From assembly GCA_023431405.1 (NCBI GenBank), contig JAEYVZ010000092.1:1-9854 (forward strand): 9,854 nucleotides of DNA, in the 5' to 3' direction. Source of the stretch: Actinomycetes bacterium. Its GTDB lineage: Bacteria; Actinomycetota; Actinomycetes; Actinomycetales; Microbacteriaceae. The translations under genes were made by a program, and so were the position numbers. The notes under the pieces were generated by a model that saw only the letters and a program-made list of their open reading frames with translations, made no database searches and had not been told where the DNA came from. Within the stretch, counting starts at the first letter, position 1. Every line of letters starts with the position of its first letter. This document shows positions 1 through 5,037 of the stretch, in pieces.

Positions 1-171
1 GTCGACGATCTGAAGACGCACGCCGTACTCGATTGCCGGGGCGACCACAGCCATCGCGGCGAGGAGCGTTGCGTCGACCTTGTGCCGGGTCAGCGCGAAC
101 ACGGTGGCGCAGACCGCGATCGTGGCGACGCTCACGGCGAGCGTCATCAGCGGGGCGTGGCTGCTGTCCAT
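1..171 (-). CDS. Small predicted membrane protein, 3' end cut by window edge
   Basis: The frame is open from an ATG at 171 to the window edge and gives 57 codons with no stop. I do not recognise the family. Two hydrophobic stretches are visible: one near residues 7-25 (PLMTLAVSVATIAVCATVFA) and one near 35-47 (TLLAAMAVVAPAI), separated by a short charged linker (TRHKVD). This suggests a small integral membrane protein with at least two helices. Nearly every third codon position is G or C, as in the real genes here, and the competing frames give Arg-rich shadow proteins. An in-frame GTG at 210 would add 13 residues. That extension has weaker third-position bias, and neither start has a well-placed Shine-Dalgarno, so the start is uncertain. 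The gene lies downstream of the tRNA-Ala terminator and is probably a separate transcription unit. Confidence 0.55.
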   Translation of the reverse strand, partial: MDSSHAPLMTLAVSVATIAVCATVFALTRHKVDATLLAAMAVVAPAIEYGVRLQIVD

Positions 172-239
172 CGCTGTGTACAGGCATCCGAGATCGGCCG
201 CCGATCGCACCCTCGAGGGGCATGGTGGCGGGAATCCGG

Positions 240-269
240 AGTCTAGGAAAACGAAAAACCCCCGGTGAA
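240..269 (-). promoter_or_regulatory. Possible promoter for the small membrane protein
   Basis: On the minus strand a -10-like TAGACT lies at 245-240. A poor -35-like TTCACC lies 18 nt upstream at 269-264, inside the loop region of the preceding terminator. A start near 233 would leave a short leader before the GTG at 210 or the ATG at 171. The -10 fits the actinobacterial TANNNT pattern, but the -35 is weak. This is inference only. Confidence 0.25.
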
Positions 270-281
270 CCGGGGGTTTTT
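254..281 (-). terminator. Intrinsic terminator of tRNA-Ala
   Basis: This is a perfect 12-bp inverted repeat: AAAAACCCCCGG at 254-265 and CCGGGGGTTTTT at 270-281, with a 4-nt loop at 266-269. Read on the minus strand, the stem starts at the last base of the tRNA CCA end and finishes in a U-run (UUUUUCGUUUU). This is a classic Rho-independent terminator with A/U tracts on both sides. Its symmetry means it could also work on the plus strand, but no plus-strand gene ends here. Confidence 0.93.
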
Positions 282-356
282 GGTGGACCTGAGGGGACTC
301 GAACCCCTGACCCCCTGCATGCCATGCAGGTGCGCTACCAGCTGCGCCACAGGCCC
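281..356 (-). tRNA. tRNA-Ala (anticodon GGC)
   Basis: This is a complete 76-nt cloverleaf on the minus strand. The acceptor arm pairs GGGCCTG (356-350) with CAGGTCC (291-285), followed by discriminator A284 and an encoded CCA (283-281). The anticodon stem is CCTGC/GCAGG with loop ATGGCAT, giving anticodon GGC, which reads GCC and GCU. The T arm has the usual GGTTCGAGTCC core. The acceptor contains a G3:U70 wobble pair, the classic identity element for alanyl-tRNA synthetase, which independently supports the alanine call. The gene follows rsfS by 63 nt on the same strand and is closed directly by an intrinsic terminator. It could be read through from rsfS or start from its own weak promoter. 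Confidence 0.98.
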
Positions 357-383
357 TTGATCGCCGCTCGCGGCAACTCCATC

Positions 384-410
384 AGCTTACTACATTCCGA
401 GGAGTGCCAA
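384..410 (-). promoter_or_regulatory. Possible promoter upstream of tRNA-Ala
   Basis: In the rsfS-tRNA gap the minus strand carries TTGGCA (410-405, close to the -35 consensus) and TAAGCT (389-384, a TANNNT-type -10). The spacer is 15 nt, shorter than the usual 17. A start near 377 would give a tRNA 5' leader of about 20 nt. The short spacer keeps this tentative. Confidence 0.33.
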
Positions 411-419
411 AAACCGCGG

Positions 420-797
420 TCAGTCTGTCGTGGCCGGCGACGGCAATTCGATCGGGATGAGGGGGCAGTCCTTCCACAGACGCTCGAGCCCGTAGAAGGT
501 GCGCTCATCCTCGTGGAACACGTGGACCACGAGGTCTCCGAAGTCGAGGAGGATCCATCGGGCCTCGTTGCGCCCTTCACGGCGAAGACGCTTCACTCCG
601 GCCTCGAGCATGCGCTCCTCGACGGCGTCGGCGATGGCGGCGACGTTGCGCTCGCTGGTACCGGTGACGAGGAGGAAGGCGTCGACGAGAGGGAGAGGCT
701 CCGACACGTCGAACGCGACGAGGTCGGTACCGCCCTTCGCATCTGCGGCGGCGGCCGCGAGCTGCACGAACTCGACGGATTCGGGGGAAAGGGTCAT
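420..797 (-). CDS. rsfS: Ribosome silencing factor RsfS (Iojap/DUF143 family)
   Basis: RsfS binds ribosomal protein uL14 on the 50S subunit and blocks joining with 30S, lowering translation when nutrients are short (known for the family). The 125-aa length is typical. The conserved core is clear: a D-V-S-E-P-L-P-L-V-D-A-F segment (residues 30-41), V-T-G-T-S-E-R-N (44-51), then E-G-R-N-E-A-R-W-I-L-L-D-F-G-D (74-88), V-V-H-V-F-H (90-95) and R-T-F-Y-G-L-E-R-L-W (99-108). The Asp/Gly of LDFGD and the VHVF and FYxLExLW motifs are family hallmarks. The ATG at 797 overlaps the upstream gene's TGA by 4 nt (ATGA), suggesting translational coupling in a nadD-hypothetical-rsfS unit. The nadD-rsfS linkage is common in bacteria. 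The first 20 residues are Ala-rich and variable. Confidence 0.96.
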   Translation of the reverse strand: MTLSPESVEFVQLAAAAADAKGGTDLVAFDVSEPLPLVDAFLLVTGTSERNVAAIADAVEERMLEAGVKRLRREGRNEARWILLDFGDLVVHVFHEDERTFYGLERLWKDCPLIPIELPSPATTD

Positions 798-2029
798 GAG
801 AAGATACCTGTCGTTATCGCGAGGATGAGCACACCGGCCAGGGCGACAGCCAGCACGCCGGCCGTGATCGCGAGCACGACCATCAGGCGGCTCCCGCGCT
901 CCGGCGCCGGCGGCTTGATGATCTCATCCGCACTCTTGATGGTGCTGATCGCGGCGCTGGCGGCGATCGGCGTGGGCGAGGAGGACGCAGGCAGCTCGCC
1001 GTCGACGAGCGCGGCATCCGCCTCCTTCCCGTCGGCGCGGCCGGGAACCGTTCCCGTCGCCCCGTAGTGGTCGGGCAGGGCGAAGGTGCCCGTGATCAGG
1101 ATCTCGCCGGTGGCGGCGACGGGAGCGGTCAGCGGTCCGCCATCGGGCGTCTGCGAGAGGATCAGTGCGTTCGGCATCGAGAGGGCACCCGTGGCACTGC
1201 CTCGCGTGAGCAGCTGGTCGAAGGATGCCGGCACCTCCACGTCGAGCTGACCGCGGAGCACGTCGGCGCCCAGTTCGGGCGTGACGACGCGTCGCCCGCG
1301 TTCCTCAGCGGAGTCTGCCTCGTTCCCTCGCGACGACGCGTCGCTTTCGGCGGGCTCGCTCGGCTCGGATTCCGCGATGCCGGCCGCCTCGTCCACCGGC
1401 GTCGAGCCGGTGACGACGAGTTCGACGGGTTCGGGCTCGGGCTCCGGCTCCGGCGCTGTCGCGGTGGTCGCCGGCAGTGCATCGTCTCCGGCCGCGGCGG
1501 ACGGTTCCGAGTCGTTCAGCGGTACCGCTTCGATGATCTCCGAAGGTGCGGACGGTTCTGGACCGTCGTCGGCACGAGATGCGGGATCGGACCAGTCGTC
1601 GCCGACGCCTGACTGCGCCGCCGCGAGCACATCCGCGGTGATGACAGGAACAGAGGCGGTACGGAGTCGTTCGCGCTGACGGATCTCACGTCTGGTGAGG
1701 GTGCGCGGCTCCCCCGCGCCGGCGGTCGGTCCGTCCACCTCCACGGTGGGCGGCTCGGGAAGATCAACGGGCTCTGCGGCGCGCGGAAGGGGTGCGGGAG
1801 CGCGCGGCTCGGACGACCGCTCCCCGCTCTCTTCTCGTGCCCGCGCGGCATCCTCTGCAGCCTCAACACGGGGGCCGTCGGCAGAGGGCCGGTCGTTGAC
1901 GGCGGAACCGGCCTCGGAGGGAGGCGGAGTGTCGGCAGCCGTCTCACTGATGATCGGCGTGGCTGCAGTGTTGCGCAATTCTCGCAACTGGCGACGTGTC
2001 AGCTGCGGCGGCTCTTCGGGTGTGCTCAT
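794..2029 (-). CDS. Hypothetical low-complexity protein with C-terminal membrane anchor
   Basis: I do not recognise a named family. The 411-aa product starts at an ATG at 2029 that overlaps the nadD stop (ATGA) and is preceded by GGAG with a 7-nt spacer. A longer frame to 2095 would run into nadD and is unsupported. Most of the chain is Ala/Pro/Glu/Asp/Ser-rich and probably disordered. Two related basic motifs stand out: LTRRQLRELRN...ATPIIS (10-29) and LTRREIRQRER...ASVPVIT (111-131). A PEPEPEPEP run covers 193-201. A more ordered segment at about 250-325 (VTPELGADVLRGQLDVEV...GEILITGTFALPDHYG) looks the most conserved. A charged KPPAPERGSR segment leads into one hydrophobic helix at about 382-409, ending only two residues later. 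This predicts a tail-anchored protein with the bulk on the N-terminal side, probably cytoplasmic. There is no signal peptide. The gene is sandwiched between nadD and rsfS with 4-nt overlaps at both ends, so it is co-translated with them. Its function is unknown. Confidence 0.85.
   Translation of the reverse strand: MSTPEEPPQLTRRQLRELRNTAATPIISETAADTPPPSEAGSAVNDRPSADGPRVEAAEDAARAREESGERSSEPRAPAPLPRAAEPVDLPEPPTVEVDGPTAGAGEPRTLTRREIRQRERLRTASVPVITADVLAAAQSGVGDDWSDPASRADDGPEPSAPSEIIEAVPLNDSEPSAAAGDDALPATTATAPEPEPEPEPVELVVTGSTPVDEAAGIAESEPSEPAESDASSRGNEADSAEERGRRVVTPELGADVLRGQLDVEVPASFDQLLTRGSATGALSMPNALILSQTPDGGPLTAPVAATGEILITGTFALPDHYGATGTVPGRADGKEADAALVDGELPASSSPTPIAASAAISTIKSADEIIKPPAPERGSRLMVVLAITAGVLAVALAGVLILAITTGIFS
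1427..1453 (-). repeat. In-frame hexanucleotide repeat (Pro-Glu dipeptides)
   Basis: About four imperfect 6-bp units (GAGCCG or GAGCCC on the coding strand) encode PEPEPEPEP at residues 193-201 of the anchored hypothetical protein. Slippage would add or remove Glu-Pro pairs without shifting frame. The run lies in a low-complexity acidic linker. Confidence 0.7.
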
Positions 2030-2622
2030 GCCTGACTCCGGTAGAGATGATGCTTCGCAATGTATTGGACGACGCCGTCGGGAACGAGGTACCACACGGG
2101 GTGCCCTCGACGCACGCGCTCCCGGCAGTCGGTGGAGGAGATCGCCAGAGCAGGAATCTCGAGCTGGCTGACGTCGTCAGTCGGAAGACCGTCGGTGTTC
2201 AGCTCGTGCCCCGGACGGGACACAGCCACGAAGTGGGCCAGGTCCCAAAGCTCATCATGATTTCGCCAGCCGAGGATCTGAGCGATCGCGTCTGCACCGG
2301 TGATGAAGAACAGCTCGGCGTCCGGTCGCTGCCTCTTCAAGTCGCGCAGAGTGTCGATGGTGTAGGTCGGGCCTTCCCGGTCGATATCGACGCGACTGAC
2401 CGTGAAGCTCGGATTGGATGCCGTCGCGATGACGGTCATGAGGTAGCGGTGCTCGCTCGTGGTGACTTCGTCTTTGTGCCACGGCTGGCCCGTGGGTACG
2501 AAGACCACTTCATCCAGATCGAACGATTGAGCGACCTCGCTGGCAGCGACCAGGTGACCGTGATGGATGGGATCGAACGTCCCACCCATCACCCCGATGC
2601 GGGGGCCGCGTGCCGATGCCAT
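2026..2622 (-). CDS. nadD: Nicotinate-nucleotide adenylyltransferase NadD
   Basis: NadD transfers AMP from ATP to nicotinate mononucleotide, giving deamido-NAD, in NAD biosynthesis in the cytoplasm. The 198-aa length is normal. The N-terminal nucleotidyltransferase signature G-G-T-F-D-P-I-H-H-G-H is at residues 13-23, with the HxGH catalytic motif at 20-23. Further family landmarks are GPTYTIDTL (84-92), FFITGADA (105-112), the C-terminal ISSTDCRER (161-169; in the usual ISSTxIR motif Cys takes the Ile place) and PDGVVQYI (181-188). The ATG at 2622 lies 9 nt after the stop of the preceding small gene, and AGG from that stop region serves as a weak Shine-Dalgarno. The stop overlaps the next gene's ATG. 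A Met at residue 12 is too close to the signature to be the start. Confidence 0.97.
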   Translation of the reverse strand: MASARGPRIGVMGGTFDPIHHGHLVAASEVAQSFDLDEVVFVPTGQPWHKDEVTTSEHRYLMTVIATASNPSFTVSRVDIDREGPTYTIDTLRDLKRQRPDAELFFITGADAIAQILGWRNHDELWDLAHFVAVSRPGHELNTDGLPTDDVSQLEIPALAISSTDCRERVRRGHPVWYLVPDGVVQYIAKHHLYRSQA

Positions 2623-2631
2623 CTCGGCGAC

Positions 2632-2859
2632 CTAGTGGTGGCCGTGTCCCGCCTGGGCGAGGTCCTGCGCGTGGGTCTTGGCGTACGCCTCCGCCTTGTG
2701 CGAGTGACGGTTGGCGACATTGCGGTACGACAGGGTCACGAAGCCCAGAAGGAGGAAGACGATGAACGCCACGACTCCGAAGATGAAGGTCTCGGCCTGT
2801 ACGTTGCCGTGGTGCTCGGCCTCCCCTGCGGCAAGGGCGGCGATCGTGGCGAAGGTCAT
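2632..2859 (-). CDS. Small single-helix membrane protein with His-rich tail
   Basis: This 75-aa protein belongs to no family I can name. The N-terminus (MTFATIAALAAGEAEHHGN) is mildly hydrophobic. One strong membrane helix spans about residues 25-44 (FIFGVVAFIVFLLLGFVTLS). The tail is basic and hydrophilic (YRNVANRHSHKAEAYAKTHAQ) and ends in AGHGHH. Eight of 75 residues are histidine, clustered on both sides of the helix, which could bind metal, but this is inference. The start is supported by GGAG 7 nt before the ATG at 2859. It lies between proA (44-nt gap) and nadD (9-nt gap). From general memory, small proteins of this shape occur at this locus in Microbacteriaceae, but I cannot give a function. 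Confidence 0.78.
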   Translation of the reverse strand: MTFATIAALAAGEAEHHGNVQAETFIFGVVAFIVFLLLGFVTLSYRNVANRHSHKAEAYAKTHAQDLAQAGHGHH

Positions 2860-2892
2860 TCGGACTCCGTTTCGGTTCGGGTGCGCTGATCC

Positions 2893-2898
2893 AGTTTA
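2893..2898 (-). promoter_or_regulatory. Possible -10 element after proA
   Basis: TAAACT on the minus strand begins 8 nt after the proA stop and lies 34 nt upstream of the small membrane-protein ATG. It fits TANNNT, but I see no convincing -35 within proA. It could give the small gene, nadD, the anchored protein and rsfS their own start. No terminator hairpin is seen in the 44-nt gap, so read-through from proA is equally possible. Confidence 0.28.
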
Positions 2899-2903
2899 GG
2901 CGG

Positions 2904-4163
2904 TCAGTGTCGGATCTGCCCGGCACCACGGGCGAGCCATTTGGTGCTGGTGAGTTCGGGGAGGCCCATGGGGCCGCGGGCATGCAGCTTCTGCGTCGAG
3001 ATGCCGACCTCCGCACCGAAGCCGAACTCCCCGCCGTCGGTGAAGCGGGTTGACGCGTTGGCCATGACGACGGCGGAATCGACCTCCGCGAGGAATCGCT
3101 CCGCGCGCGTCTCGTCGGCGGTGATGATCGACTCGGTGTGCCCGGTCGAGTAGGTGCGAATGTGCTCGAGCGCCTCGTCGAGGTCGTCTACGACGCGCAC
3201 GGACAGATCGAGACTCATGTGCTCCGTGGACCAGTCGGCATCGGTCACCGGCACGACATCCGGGATGAGTCGTTGCACGGCGTCATCGCCGTGGATGGTC
3301 ACACCGTTGCTCGTCAGGGCAGCCCCGACCTCGGGGAGGATGCGCGCGGCCGCATCCCGGAGGACGAGCACCGTCTCGACGGCGTTGCATACGCTCGGAC
3401 GCTGCACTTTCGCGTTGACGATGATCTCACGCGCCCAGTCGAGCGGAGCGGACGAGTCGACGACGATGTGCACGACGCCGGCGCCGGTCTCGATCACGGG
3501 GACCGAAGACTGGGTCACGACGGTCTCGATCAGCGCTGCGCTGCCGCGTGGCACCAGCACGTCGACGAGACCGCGGGCCTGCATGAGGGCGTGCGCGCCC
3601 TCGCGCCCGAAATCGTCGACGGTCTGGATGGCCTCCGGATCCACGCCACAGTCGGCCAAGGCCTCCCGCATGGCACGGATCAGCGCGGCGTTGGTGGCCT
3701 GCGCCGCGGTGCCGCCGCGCAAGACGACGGCGTTCCCAGAGCGCAGCGCGAGCGCGGCGATGTCGACGGTGACGTTGGGGCGGGCTTCGTAGATGGAGCC
3801 CACGACGCCGAAGGGCACCGACACCTTCTGGAGACGGACCCCGTTGTCGAGAGTGCGCTCGTCGAGTATCCGGCCGACGGGATCGGGCAAGGCGGCCACG
3901 TCGCGGACAGCGGCCGCGAGGGCGCCGACGCGGGTCGCGTCGAGCCGCAGACGGTCAAGGAGTCCGACACTGAGGCCGCTCTGTTCCCCGCGGGCGAGGT
4001 CGTCGGCGTTTGCCGTGACGATCTCATCCGCGTGAGCTTCGATCATCGCGGCGATGGCCGTCAGAAGCTCTGCCTTCTCCCTGTCGGGGAGAAGCCCGAC
4101 CTGGCGGGCGGCGCGTTTCGCCAGCAGCATCCGCTCCTGCGCGGTGTCGGCGATCGTGGTCAT
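2904..4163 (-). CDS. proA: Gamma-glutamyl phosphate reductase ProA
   Basis: ProA reduces L-glutamyl 5-phosphate with NADPH to glutamate 5-semialdehyde, the second step of proline biosynthesis from glutamate, in the cytoplasm. The protein is 419 aa, close to the 417 aa of E. coli ProA. It shows the aldehyde-dehydrogenase-like fold: VPFGVVGSIYEARPNVT (116-132), ALRSGNAVVLRGG (139-151) and the catalytic-cysteine region VQRPSVCNAVET with Cys259. The ProA signature is at 369-401 (NASTRFTDGGEFGFGAEVGI, then STQKLHARGPMGL). All key residues are intact. The ATG at 4163 has no good Shine-Dalgarno. A TAGACT box 6 nt upstream suggests a leaderless transcript. The gene follows proB by 49 nt, separated by a hairpin. 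Confidence 0.97.
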   Translation of the reverse strand: MTTIADTAQERMLLAKRAARQVGLLPDREKAELLTAIAAMIEAHADEIVTANADDLARGEQSGLSVGLLDRLRLDATRVGALAAAVRDVAALPDPVGRILDERTLDNGVRLQKVSVPFGVVGSIYEARPNVTVDIAALALRSGNAVVLRGGTAAQATNAALIRAMREALADCGVDPEAIQTVDDFGREGAHALMQARGLVDVLVPRGSAALIETVVTQSSVPVIETGAGVVHIVVDSSAPLDWAREIIVNAKVQRPSVCNAVETVLVLRDAAARILPEVGAALTSNGVTIHGDDAVQRLIPDVVPVTDADWSTEHMSLDLSVRVVDDLDEALEHIRTYSTGHTESIITADETRAERFLAEVDSAVVMANASTRFTDGGEFGFGAEVGISTQKLHARGPMGLPELTSTKWLARGAGQIRH

Positions 4164-4175
4164 CAGGCCAGTCTA
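4164..4175 (-). promoter_or_regulatory. Possible leaderless promoter of proA
   Basis: Minus-strand TAGACT (4175-4170) is followed by six bases and then the proA ATG, which places the expected start of transcription at or next to the A of ATG. TANNNT at this spacing is the usual signature of leaderless actinobacterial genes. The lack of a Shine-Dalgarno before proA fits. No clear -35 is seen. Confidence 0.45.
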
Positions 4176-4186
4176 CCGAGGTGGCA

Positions 4187-4207
4187 CCGAGGCGATGGTC
4201 GCCTCGG
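4187..4207 (-). terminator. Hairpin after proB, without U-tract
   Basis: A perfect 9-bp inverted repeat, CCGAGGCGA (4187-4195) and TCGCCTCGG (4199-4207), has a 3-nt loop. An outer partly paired GTGGCA/TGTCAC arm extends it toward the proB stop (4213-4215). No U-run follows, so it could be an unconventional actinobacterial terminator, an mRNA 3'-end protector, or an operator. It lies exactly between proB and the putative proA promoter. Confidence 0.5.
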
Positions 4208-4212
4208 CGGTG

Positions 4213-5037
4213 TCACGGCGTGCGGATCGGGGTCGTGCTGGCGGACGGCTCTGCGTCGGGGGCGGGTGCGAACCACGTGCCGACCTGCTCCCCCGTGAGA
4301 GCCTCGGAGACGAGATCGGCGCTGGTGACGAGGACTCCGATGCCTGCGGCCGAGGCAAGCCGTGCGGCGGACGCCTTCGTCGCGGCTCCCCCCGTTCCAA
4401 CGCTGTTGACGACCACGGATCCGAACTCGAACTGCGAGAGGTCGTCGTCGGGTGCCACCGTGTCGATCGGGGCGGCCCCGGGTTCGCTCGGCGGCCGCGT
4501 GTAGAGGCTTTCGATATCGCTCAGGAGGACGAGCGCGTCCGCGCCGATGAGCCGGGCGACGAGCGCGGCCAAGCGGTCGTTGTCACCGAAGCGGATCTCG
4601 TGGGTCGCGACGGTGTCGTTCTCGTTGACGATGGGGAGGATGCGCAGCCCGAGGAGGCGTTCCATCGCGCGGCGTGCGTTCGAACGATGCGTCGGGTTCT
4701 CCAGGTCGCCGGCCGTGAGGAGCACCTGGCCGGCGACGATCGAGAAGGGCCGCAGCGCCTCCTGATACCGGTAGATGAGAACGTTCTGGCCGACCGCGGC
4801 GGCGGCTTGCTGCGTCGCGAGATCGCTCGGGCGCTCGTCGAGGGCGAGGTACGGCATCCCCGTGGCGATCGCACCGGACGACACCAGGACGACCTGGGTG
4901 CCGCGCGCGTGCGCTGCGGCCAAGGCCTCGACGATCGGGCGGATCTTGTGCGCGTTGTCACCGCTGATCGACGACGAGCCGACCTTCACCACCACGCGCC
5001 GCGCACCCAGCAGATCCGATCGTTCACGCACGCTCAC
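4213..5037 (-). CDS. proB: Glutamate 5-kinase ProB, PUA-less form
   Basis: ProB phosphorylates L-glutamate with ATP to glutamyl 5-phosphate, the first and usually proline-feedback-inhibited step of proline synthesis. The 274-aa product has the full amino-acid-kinase domain: VVKVGSS (16-22), VSSGAIATG (52-60), VNENDTV (137-143), FGDNDRLAALVA (150-161), LLSDIESLYT (171-180) and GTGGAATKASAA (214-225, where many homologues have GTGGM). It stops after this domain: the C-terminal PUA domain of the 367-aa E. coli enzyme is absent, replaced by about 20 residues of Pro/Ala/Ser-rich tail (258-274). The frame ends in an ordinary TGA with no PUA remnant in the 49-nt gap to proA, so this looks like a natural short form rather than a frameshift. 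The GTG start at 5037 overlaps the obgE stop (GTGA). A second in-frame GTG lies at 5031. Confidence 0.95.
   Translation of the reverse strand: MSVRERSDLLGARRVVVKVGSSSISGDNAHKIRPIVEALAAAHARGTQVVLVSSGAIATGMPYLALDERPSDLATQQAAAAVGQNVLIYRYQEALRPFSIVAGQVLLTAGDLENPTHRSNARRAMERLLGLRILPIVNENDTVATHEIRFGDNDRLAALVARLIGADALVLLSDIESLYTRPPSEPGAAPIDTVAPDDDLSQFEFGSVVVNSVGTGGAATKASAARLASAAGIGVLVTSADLVSEALTGEQVGTWFAPAPDAEPSASTTPIRTP

Noticed and set aside
33..1067. 344-codon plus-strand frame across the tRNA, rsfS and the hypothetical gene
   Set aside because: It runs through a tRNA and a terminator hairpin, and its composition is Arg-rich in the manner of antisense frames in GC-rich genomes.
2030..2095. 22-residue extension of the anchored hypothetical protein into nadD
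   Set aside because: The extension is antisense-like, basic and overlaps NadD codons. The ATG at 2029 has GGAG upstream and forms the ATGA overlap that also occurs at rsfS.
3138..4298. 386-codon plus-strand frame opposite proA and the proB end
   Set aside because: Antisense shadow of ProA. It has no motif and no good ribosome binding site, and it crosses the proA/proB boundary.
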